Positions 1 through 5,388 of a stretch of DNA of 5,388 bases are shown one piece after another. The stretch is taken from contig JAUHYJ010000297.1 in NCBI GenBank assembly GCA_030425785.1, positions 1-5,388 of the forward strand. Direction: 5' to 3'. Position numbers and translations under genes: made by a program. The notes beneath the pieces are model-generated. The model saw only the letters and a program-made list of their open reading frames with translations. It made no database searches and was not told the origin of the DNA. This DNA is from Acidimicrobiia bacterium. GTDB taxonomy: Bacteria > Actinomycetota > Acidimicrobiia > Acidimicrobiales > Ilumatobacteraceae. Positions within the stretch are counted from its first letter, which is position 1. Each line of letters starts with the position of its first letter.

Positions 1-1041
1 ATGAACCAGGTACGGCGACCGGAGCCCGATGTCACGGTGGTGACCGGCGCGGGTGGGTGGCTCGGCACGGCGCTCGTTCGGGCACTCACGACCGGCGAGC
101 ACCGCCGGGCGGGGACGATCCGCGCCCTCGTCCACGACGCCGCCGACGCCGACCGGGTGCGCGGCGCCGGCGCCGAACCCGTGGTCGGCGACGTGACGGA
201 GCCGGCGACGCTCGGCCCGCTGGTCGACGGCGTGTCCGGGACGATCGACGTCGTCCATGCCGCCGGTGTGATCCACCCACGGCGCACGAGCGACTTCGAG
301 CGGGTCAACGTCGACGGCACCCGAGCCGTGCTCGACCTGGCCCGTCACGCCGGTGTGCGGCGCTTCGTGCACGTGTCGTCGAACAGCCCGTTCGGCACCA
401 ACCCGCTGCCGACCGACCGCTTCCGGGCCAACGAGCCCTACGACCCGTACTACGGCTACGGCGCCTCGAAGATGCGTGCCGAGCTCGCGGTCCTCGACGC
501 GGCCGACGCCGGACTCGACGCGGTGATCGTCCGGCCCCCGTGGTTCTACGGCCCACACCAGCCACCTCGCCAGACCACCTTCTTCCGGATGGTCCGTCGC
601 GGCCGATTTCCCGTCATCGGACGTGGCGATCAGGTGCGCTCGATGGTGTACGTCGGCAACCTCGTCGACGGCGTCGTGCGGGCCGAACTCGTCGACACCC
701 CAGCGGGACGTGGCTGGTGGATCGCCGACGCACGCCCGTACACCGTCACCGAGATCGTCGAGACGGTCGGCGAGGCGTTGCGAGCCGAGGGGTTCGAGGT
801 CGCGCCGAACCGCGTGCGTCTCCCCACGGTCACCGGCCGCATCGCCGAGACCGCCGACGCCCTGATCCAACGCGCGGGTCACTACCAGCAGCAGCTCCAC
901 GTCCTCGGCGAGATGGACAAACACATCGCGTGCGACATCTCGGCAGCGCGCGACGAGTTGGGGTACGACCCCGCCGTCGCGTTGCTCGAGGGCATGCGGC
1001 GCAGCATTCGCTGGTGCGTCGATCAGGGATACGAGCTGTGA
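1..1041 (+). CDS. Extended SDR, NAD(P)-dependent epimerase/dehydratase family (346 aa)
   Basis: This is a cytosolic Rossmann-fold oxidoreductase or epimerase of the extended SDR class. Visible motifs are the dinucleotide-binding TGAGGWLG at residues 15-22, Asp64 in VVGDV (adenine-contacting acidic residue), HAAG at 86-89, Ser127 in SSNSPFG at the catalytic Ser position, and the catalytic Tyr153-x-x-x-Lys157 (YGASK). RPPWFYGP at 178-185 and a VYVGNLVDG segment near 216-224 are typical of the substrate-binding half. Strand beta-2 ends in RALVHD without the Asp that favours NAD, so NADP(H) use is possible (inference). Length fits the family. The ATG at base 1 places the Rossmann fold 10 residues in, which is normal, but the sequence before it is not visible, so an earlier start cannot be excluded. 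The gene overlaps the next SDR gene by 4 bases. The substrate is unknown: a nucleotide-sugar is suggested by the glycosyltransferase neighbours, but a 3-beta-hydroxysteroid-dehydrogenase-like or other carbonyl substrate is also possible. Confidence 0.88.
   Translation: MNQVRRPEPDVTVVTGAGGWLGTALVRALTTGEHRRAGTIRALVHDAADADRVRGAGAEPVVGDVTEPATLGPLVDGVSGTIDVVHAAGVIHPRRTSDFERVNVDGTRAVLDLARHAGVRRFVHVSSNSPFGTNPLPTDRFRANEPYDPYYGYGASKMRAELAVLDAADAGLDAVIVRPPWFYGPHQPPRQTTFFRMVRRGRFPVIGRGDQVRSMVYVGNLVDGVVRAELVDTPAGRGWWIADARPYTVTEIVETVGEALRAEGFEVAPNRVRLPTVTGRIAETADALIQRAGHYQQQLHVLGEMDKHIACDISAARDELGYDPAVALLEGMRRSIRWCVDQGYEL
1025..1029 (+). promoter_or_regulatory. Weak Shine-Dalgarno-like AGGGA before the second SDR gene
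   Basis: A purine run AGGGA ends 8 bases before the GTG at 1038, inside the end of gene 1. It is a partial match to the anti-Shine-Dalgarno complement and supports the GTG start. The starts at 2087 and 3403 have no comparable purine run upstream, so they probably depend on coupling to the preceding gene. Confidence 0.4.
1038..1041 (+). other. GTGA start/stop overlap between the two SDR genes
   Basis: The GTG start of the second SDR (1038-1040) shares bases with the TGA stop of the first (1039-1041). This arrangement is typical of termination-reinitiation coupling and indicates co-expression. Confidence 0.85.
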
Positions 1042-2090
1042 GCACGTGCCTCGTCACCGGCGGCAGCGGCTACTTCGGCAGCCTGCTGATCGCCCAGCTG
1101 GCCGCCGCCGGCCACCGCGTGCGCAACTTCGATCTGGCAGCGCCCGATCACGCCGACGCCGACGCCGAGTTCGTCCAGGGTGACATCCGCGACGCGGCGG
1201 CGGTCCGCGGCGCGGTGAGCGGCTGCGACGTCGTCTTCCACAACGTGGCGCAGTTGCCCCTGGCACACGAACACGAGCTGCTCCGGTCCGTCAACGTCGA
1301 CGGCACGTCGGCATTGCTCGATGCGTGCGCCGACGCCGGCGTCGCCAAGGTGGTGCACACCTCGTCCAGCGCGGTGTTCGGGGTGCCCGACCGGAATCCC
1401 GTGCTGCCGAGCACCGTGCCCCGCCCGGCCGAACCGTACGGCCACGCGAAGCTCGCCGCCGAGTGGGTGTGCCTCGACGCCGTTCGACGCGGCCTCGACG
1501 TGTCGATCGTGCGACCGAGGACGATCATCGGTCACGGTCGTCTCGGCATCTTCGGGATCCTGTTCGACTGGATCGCCGACGGCGCCGACCCGGTCGTGCT
1601 CGGCGACGGCACCAACCGCTATCAGTTCGTCCACGCCGACGATCTCGCCAGAGCCTGCATCCTCGCCGGCGAGCGCGACGGCCCAGACGTGTTCAACATC
1701 GGCGCGGCCGAGTTCGGCACCATGGCCGAGACCGTCGACGCCGTGTGCCGTCACGCCGGCACCGGGTCGATCGTCCGCTCGGCGCCGGCCGCTCCGACGG
1801 CGGCACTGATGCGGCTCACCGCGCGTGCCGGACTCACGCCGTTCGCTCCCTACCACTGGCTGATGTACGCCCGGTCGATGTGGTTCGATCTCGAGCACGC
1901 CGTCGAGGGACTCGGCTGGTCACCGATGTGGTCGACGACCGACATGTTCGCCCAGAGCTACGACTGGTACGTTGCCCACCGCGAGACGGCGGCGGCCGGC
2001 GGGTCGCTCCACCGGAGGGCGACGCCGCAGGGCGCCCTCGCCGTCGCCAAGAGACTGACACGCTTCCTGCCTGCGGCGACCCTCCCATGA
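1038..2090 (+). CDS. Second extended SDR, NAD-dependent epimerase/dehydratase family (350 aa)
   Basis: This is a cytosolic extended SDR, distantly paralogous to the gene before it (both share VNVDGT and a similar strand leading to the catalytic Ser). Motifs are TGGSGYFG at residues 7-14, Asp32 after beta-2 (FDLA; predicts NAD preference), GDI at 48-50, HNVAQLP at 68-74 in place of the usual HxAA, Ser110 in TSSSAVFG, catalytic Tyr134-x-x-x-Lys138 (YGHAK), RPRTIIG at 159-165, and GDGTNRYQFVHADDLA at 189-204, the usual substrate-side loop of nucleoside-diphosphate-sugar epimerases. The GTG start at 1038 is chosen because it overlaps the previous stop and puts the Rossmann motif right at the N-terminus. 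The open frame extends far upstream, but that part is Arg/Pro-rich out-of-frame translation of gene 1. Residues about 318-350 form a basic, Ala-rich tail beyond the normal SDR fold. The likely role is epimerisation, dehydration or oxidation of an activated sugar or a related substrate; the exact reaction cannot be told from sequence. Confidence 0.88.
   Translation: MSTCLVTGGSGYFGSLLIAQLAAAGHRVRNFDLAAPDHADADAEFVQGDIRDAAAVRGAVSGCDVVFHNVAQLPLAHEHELLRSVNVDGTSALLDACADAGVAKVVHTSSSAVFGVPDRNPVLPSTVPRPAEPYGHAKLAAEWVCLDAVRRGLDVSIVRPRTIIGHGRLGIFGILFDWIADGADPVVLGDGTNRYQFVHADDLARACILAGERDGPDVFNIGAAEFGTMAETVDAVCRHAGTGSIVRSAPAAPTAALMRLTARAGLTPFAPYHWLMYARSMWFDLEHAVEGLGWSPMWSTTDMFAQSYDWYVAHRETAAAGGSLHRRATPQGALAVAKRLTRFLPAATLP
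2087..2090 (+). other. ATGA start/stop overlap between the second SDR and the PIG-V-like gene
   Basis: The ATG of the membrane glycosyltransferase gene (2087-2089) overlaps the TGA of the SDR gene (2088-2090). The upstream bases are pyrimidine-rich (cctccc) with no Shine-Dalgarno match, so translational coupling is the likely way this start is used. Confidence 0.85.
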
Positions 2091-3406
2091 ACGACGATGC
2101 CCTGCCCCTGAGGTCGAGCCAGCCTCGCTCGGACCAACCCGACTCGGACCAACCCGATTCGGGCCGCGCCGTCGAGCCCGTACCGCGGACGGGGTGGCCC
2201 GATCCGCGCCGCACCTCGTGGTGGTCGCTGTTCCTGTATGCGCTGCCGTTCTACGTGGTGTCCCGGTTGTGCGTCCTGGTGGGCGCCGCCGTCGTCGCAG
2301 CCGAGCTCCGGGTCGACAACAACCTGGCCGAGGAGCGAGGCCTGCCGTTCGGCGACCCCGACGGTGCCCGGGCGACCGCCGGCAGCGCCGTCCGGCCGAT
2401 GATCGACGTGCTGACCTCGTGGGACGGCCTCTGGTACCTGGAGATCGTGCGCAGTGGGTATCCACGCTCGATCCCGCCCGACGTGACGTACCACGTCGAC
2501 GAGGCGCGGGCGGCGTTCTTCCCGCTGTTCCCGTTGCTCGCACGGGCCGCCGATCGCGTCCTGCCGGGTGGTGACTCGTTCGCCGCGCTCACGCTCAACC
2601 TCGTGCTCGGCATGGTCGCCGTGGTGCTCATCGGCGTGCTCGCCCGGCGCATGTACGGCGAGTCGGTCGCGAAGACCTCGATGGTGCTCGCCGCCGTCTT
2701 CCCGGGCAGCTTCGTGCTGTCGTTCGCGTACAGCGAGGCGTTGATGATCGTCCTCGCGGCGGCGTGCCTGCTCATGCTGATCGACCACGAATGGACGGCC
2801 GCCGGCGTGTTCGCAGCGCTCGCGACGGCGACCCGACCGAACGGCCTCGCGCTCGTGGTCGCCTGTGGCGTCGCAGCCTTCTTCGCCATCCGGGAACGCC
2901 GTGACTGGAGCGCGCTCCGGTCGGTCGCCCTGGCTCCGGTCGGCTTCGTCGTGTTCCAGATCTGGTTGGGCCAGCACACCGGCGAGGCGGGCGTGTGGTT
3001 CCGCGTCCAACGCGAGGCGTGGGACGAGGGTGCGAGCTTCGGGCTGACCGCGATCCGGAACACCGCCGAGGCGCTGACGCAGCCGCTCACCTCCCCCACC
3101 GACACGATCACGGCGATCGCCGTCATCGCCACGGTCCTGCTGCTCTGGATGTCATGGCAGGCACGGCTGCCGTGGGTCGTCACGGCGTACTCCTGGACGG
3201 TCGTGGCGCTCATGCTCACCCCGGCCACGGTGACGGCGCGACCCCGGTTCCTCTTCACGGCGTTCCCGCTGCTGATCGGTGCCGCGGCGTGGTACGAGCG
3301 GCGGCGGTCACCCGACCAGCCACTGTTCGCGCTCGTGCTCGTCGCGTCCGGCGCCGGGCTGGCGGCGCTGACCGGCCTGTACGGCGTCTTCGGCGCGATC
3401 CCGTGA
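2087..3406 (+). CDS. PIG-V-like GT-C membrane glycosyltransferase (439 aa)
   Basis: This is a polytopic membrane protein with about 10-11 predicted helices (by eye: near 48-74, 166-186, 196-214, 215-232, 236-248, 252-268, 276-295, 338-357, 362-381, 386-403, 411-432). The long loop after the first helix carries SWDGLWY at 111-117 and GYP at 124-126. WDG in this loop is the acidic signature of PIG-V/GT76-type GT-C mannosyltransferases, with Asp113 the candidate catalytic residue. Further family marks are FFPLFPLLAR at 144-153, FAYSEAL at 213-219, TRPNG at 249-253 and RPRFLFTAFPLL at 385-396. Such enzymes use a polyprenyl-phosphate sugar and transfer on the outer face of the membrane. Mannose is the family norm, but the sugar here is not proven. 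The N-terminal 45 residues are hydrophilic, acidic and Pro-rich, contain a short repeat, and should be cytoplasmic, ending in RR just before the first helix. The ATG is fixed by its overlap with the previous stop. The gene is coupled to the AftD-like gene downstream, which suggests both act on the same glycan. Confidence 0.82.
   Translation: MNDDALPLRSSQPRSDQPDSDQPDSGRAVEPVPRTGWPDPRRTSWWSLFLYALPFYVVSRLCVLVGAAVVAAELRVDNNLAEERGLPFGDPDGARATAGSAVRPMIDVLTSWDGLWYLEIVRSGYPRSIPPDVTYHVDEARAAFFPLFPLLARAADRVLPGGDSFAALTLNLVLGMVAVVLIGVLARRMYGESVAKTSMVLAAVFPGSFVLSFAYSEALMIVLAAACLLMLIDHEWTAAGVFAALATATRPNGLALVVACGVAAFFAIRERRDWSALRSVALAPVGFVVFQIWLGQHTGEAGVWFRVQREAWDEGASFGLTAIRNTAEALTQPLTSPTDTITAIAVIATVLLLWMSWQARLPWVVTAYSWTVVALMLTPATVTARPRFLFTAFPLLIGAAAWYERRRSPDQPLFALVLVASGAGLAALTGLYGVFGAIP
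2128..2157 (+). repeat. Exact 15-bp tandem duplication inside the PIG-V-like gene
   Basis: The unit CTCGGACCAACCCGA occurs twice in a row (2128-2142 and 2143-2157), and a degenerate start of a third copy follows. It is in frame and encodes SDQPD twice in the hydrophilic N-terminal tail (residues 15-24). It uses the CAA glutamine codon both times, which fits recent slippage or duplication rather than selected codon choice. A copy-number change of this unit would keep the frame. Confidence 0.8.
3403..3406 (+). other. GTGA start/stop overlap between the PIG-V-like and AftD-like genes
   Basis: The GTG start (3403-3405) overlaps the TGA stop (3404-3406). There is no clear ribosome-binding site upstream. 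The overlap decides the start of the last gene and joins it to the operon. Confidence 0.82.
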
Positions 3407-5388
3407 GTCGGGCCACGGGGTACGGCCGGTTCACCGCTCCCTGGGTCCGCGTGGTGGGCCTGCTCGCCGCGCTCGCGTACGTGCCGGCACTCACCGCCGC
3501 GCCCGGCCGGATGCCGGCGGACAGCAAGCTCTACCTGTACCTCGACCCCGGCCGGTTCCTGGCCGACGCGGCCGGCACGTTCGACCCGCGACAGTTCGCC
3601 GGGTGGGTGCCGCACCAGCACGTGTCGTACCTCTGGCCGACCGGCCCCTGGTATTGGTGGTGGGACCTGGTCGGCATGCCGGACTGGATCGCCCACCGGC
3701 TCTGGATCGGCACCCTGATGCTCGCAGCCGGCACGGGCGTCTACCGATGCACACGCGACCTGGGTGTGGGCGTCTGGGCGGCCTGCAGCGCGGCGGTCGT
3801 GTACCAGGTCTCGCCCTACGTCCTGCCCTACGTCTCGCGCACCTCGGTGATGCTGCTGCCGTGGGCGGGGCTGGGCTGGATCGTGCTCCTCACCCTTCGT
3901 GCGGTGCGACGCGGTGGCTGGCTCGATCCGCTGCTGCTCGGATTGGTCGTGTTCACCGTCGGCGCCGTCAACGCGACGGCACTCGCGATGATCGTGCCCG
4001 CCCCGCTGTTGGTGTTGGTGCACGAGGCGCTGGCTCGGCGGGCGTCGTGGCGCGACACCGCCCTGACCGCACTCCGGATCGGGGCGACGTGCACCGCCGT
4101 CTCGCTGTGGTGGATGGTGGCGTTGGTGATCCAGGGCCGTCACGGCGCCAACGTCCTGGCGTACTCCGAGTCGCTCGCCGACGTCTCGCTGACATCGACG
4201 TCGGCCGAGGTGTGGCGGTCGCTCGGGTACTGGCTGTTCTACGTCCGCGACCCCGTCGCGCCGGCGACCACCGAGTCGCTGCGGTATCTGGTGTCGACGC
4301 CGTCGATCTTCCTCAGCTACCTCGTGCCGATCGTCGGTCTGCTCGGGTTGGTGTGGACCAGATGGGCGCATCGCCGCCTCGCCGCCGCGCTGATCGCGAC
4401 CGGCGTCGTGCTCGCCGTCGGCGTCCACCCGATCGATGATCGTTCGCCGCTCATGCGCATGCTGACCGGCGACGGCGAGGGCGGGCTCGCACTGGCACTG
4501 CGGTCGAGCACCCGAGCGTTGCCGTTGGTCACGCTCGGGCTGGCGCTGTCGACCGCCGCGCTCGTCGACGGGGTCCACGACCTGCGCTGGCGCGGGCACG
4601 ACGGTCGCCGACCGCTCGCCGTCGCCGTGATCGCCGTGGCGCTCGCATCGATGCCGGGCCTCTGGACGGGCGCATGGGTCGATCCCGCCATCGACCGCGA
4701 CGAGCAGCCGCCCGAGGCCTGGCTCGCCGCTGCGGCGTCGCTCGACGACGCGGCGTCCGATGCACGCGTGCTCGTGTTGCCCGGCGCCGAGTTCGGCGCG
4801 TACCGGTGGGGGTACACGGTCGACCAGCCGCTGCCCGGTCTGACCGAGCGTCCGATCGTCACGCGCGACCTGCTGCCGCTCGGCAGCCCCGGTGCGATGG
4901 ACCTGCTGTTCGCGCTCGACGACCGCTTCCAGAACGGCACCGCCGAGCCGGCGATGGTGGGTCCGGTCGCACGCCTCCTCGGCGCCGACACCGTGTGGTT
5001 GGCCGACGACCAGGCCTTCGAACGCTTCGGCACGCCACGCCCCGGCGTCGTGCGCGACATCGTCCTGGCGTCGGAGTCGGTCGAGAGTGTCGAGGCGTTC
5101 GGCGAGCCGGGCCTGAACACACCCGAGGTGCCGATGACGGACGGATCGTCGCTGGCCGACCCGCGGGTCGGCCAGCCGCAGGTGCCGGTCGAGTTGGCGC
5201 TGCTCGACAACGGCGCCTCGAGGGTCCGCGCCGCGACCGCGACGATCGCCCTCGCCGGGAGTGGCGACGGTCTCGTCGACGCGGCGGCGGCCGGGCTCGT
5301 GCCGGACGGCGTGGTGGTGCGGTACGTGGCGGACGCGCCCGCCGGGTCGGCCTGGTCGGAGTGGTCGGACGACCTCGTCGGTGTCGTC
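3403..5388 (+). CDS. AftD-like alpha-(1->3)-arabinofuranosyltransferase family protein, 3' end outside the window
   Basis: The frame stays open from the GTG at 3403 to the last base (662 codons, no stop), so the gene is cut by the window edge. It matches the N-terminal GT-C region of AftD/DUF3367 proteins. After the first helix (about 14-32) comes ADSKLYLYLDPGRFL at 39-53, then WDP-like FDPRQF, YLWPTGPW at 76-83 and WIAHRLW at 95-101, the characteristic first extracytoplasmic loop; Asp40 is a candidate catalytic acid. About ten more hydrophobic segments follow up to about residue 425 (near 96-114, 122-139, 147-166, 174-190, 193-208, 229-246, 303-322, 327-344, 371-387, 405-424). From about 427 the protein is soluble and presumably extracytoplasmic, with the family block AYRWGYTVD at 466-474, PGL, a conserved ALDDRFQNG stretch at 504-512 and EP..VGPVARLLGADTVWL. 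Mycobacterial AftD is about 1,400 residues with carbohydrate-binding domains, so roughly half may be missing here. The family transfers arabinofuranose from decaprenyl-phosphoryl-arabinose onto envelope arabinans. Donor and acceptor in this organism are inferred only. Confidence 0.85.
   Translation, partial: MSRATGYGRFTAPWVRVVGLLAALAYVPALTAAPGRMPADSKLYLYLDPGRFLADAAGTFDPRQFAGWVPHQHVSYLWPTGPWYWWWDLVGMPDWIAHRLWIGTLMLAAGTGVYRCTRDLGVGVWAACSAAVVYQVSPYVLPYVSRTSVMLLPWAGLGWIVLLTLRAVRRGGWLDPLLLGLVVFTVGAVNATALAMIVPAPLLVLVHEALARRASWRDTALTALRIGATCTAVSLWWMVALVIQGRHGANVLAYSESLADVSLTSTSAEVWRSLGYWLFYVRDPVAPATTESLRYLVSTPSIFLSYLVPIVGLLGLVWTRWAHRRLAAALIATGVVLAVGVHPIDDRSPLMRMLTGDGEGGLALALRSSTRALPLVTLGLALSTAALVDGVHDLRWRGHDGRRPLAVAVIAVALASMPGLWTGAWVDPAIDRDEQPPEAWLAAAASLDDAASDARVLVLPGAEFGAYRWGYTVDQPLPGLTERPIVTRDLLPLGSPGAMDLLFALDDRFQNGTAEPAMVGPVARLLGADTVWLADDQAFERFGTPRPGVVRDIVLASESVESVEAFGEPGLNTPEVPMTDGSSLADPRVGQPQVPVELALLDNGASRVRAATATIALAGSGDGLVDAAAAGLVPDGVVVRYVADAPAGSAWSEWSDDLVGVV

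Noticed and set aside
57..1037. Upstream extension of the second SDR reading frame through gene 1
   Set aside because: The translation before 1038 is Arg/Pro-rich and unlike any domain, and overlaps gene 1 in another frame. The Rossmann motif begins just after the GTG at 1038.
1023..1898. 291-codon open frame on the minus strand opposite the second SDR
   Set aside because: Low-complexity Gly/Val/Ala/Arg composition with no domain signature; it mirrors the codon bias of the SDR gene.
1325..2086. Upstream extension of the PIG-V-like reading frame
   Set aside because: Same reasoning: Arg-rich out-of-frame translation of the SDR gene. The ATG at 2087 overlaps the preceding stop.
1..2090. Assigning the SDR pair as DprE2-like partners that make decaprenyl-phosphoryl-arabinose
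   Set aside because: DprE2 is a shorter classical SDR and its partner DprE1 is an FAD oxidoreductase. Both proteins here are extended SDRs of about 350 residues with epimerase-type substrate halves.
3603..4439. 278-codon + strand open frame inside the AftD-like gene
   Set aside because: Arg/Ala/Gly-rich shadow frame. The overlapping frame from 3403 has clear membrane segments and family motifs.
4431..4443. Palindrome-like cgatcgatgatcg
   Set aside because: Short, imperfect and inside coding sequence; expected by chance with GATC/CGATC-rich codons.
2251..4599. 782-codon open frame on the minus strand
   Set aside because: It lies antisense to two well-supported membrane-protein genes, is rich in Arg, His, Gln and Pro, has no recognisable motif, and is explained by third-position G/C bias that removes stops from the opposite strand.
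5353..5370. Near-duplicate 9-base units encoding WSE and WSD
   Set aside because: Only two imperfect copies at the edge of the window; too short to call a repeat feature, and the domain they belong to is cut off.

Overview
This is a compact, very GC-rich stretch (about 70% G+C by eye, strong G/C preference at third codon positions) from a high-GC Gram-positive bacterium. An actinobacterial origin is well supported by composition, GTG starts, and especially by the last gene, whose family (AftD-type arabinofuranosyltransferases, DUF3367) is essentially actinobacterial. The coding style resembles Acidimicrobiia (Ilumatobacter-like). That finer placement is an impression, not a demonstrated result.

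The whole window is coding on the + strand. Four genes follow one another with no intergenic DNA: (1) 1-1041, an extended short-chain dehydrogenase/reductase (SDR, NAD-dependent epimerase/dehydratase type); (2) 1038-2090, a second, divergent extended SDR; (3) 2087-3406, a polytopic membrane protein with the signature of PIG-V-like GT-C mannosyltransferases; (4) 3403 to beyond the right edge, an AftD-like GT-C arabinofuranosyltransferase, of which the membrane core and the first part of the large extracytoplasmic region are present. Each of the three junctions is a 4-base start/stop overlap (GTGA, ATGA, GTGA), so the genes are almost certainly one translationally coupled operon. The operon's promoter and terminator lie outside the window. 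Gene 4 has no stop codon in the window and continues downstream.

A reasonable reading is a cell-envelope glycan module: two cytosolic SDR enzymes that could modify a nucleotide sugar or related carbonyl/hydroxyl substrate, followed by two membrane glycosyltransferases that use polyprenyl-phosphate sugars and act on the outer face of the membrane. The families are recognisable, but substrates cannot be read from sequence. If the organism is not a mycolate-bearing actinobacterium, the AftD-like enzyme probably works on a glycan other than classical arabinogalactan/lipoarabinomannan. No RNA genes, CRISPR, insertion sequences or other mobile elements were seen, and nothing here convincingly represents a wholly new kind of system.
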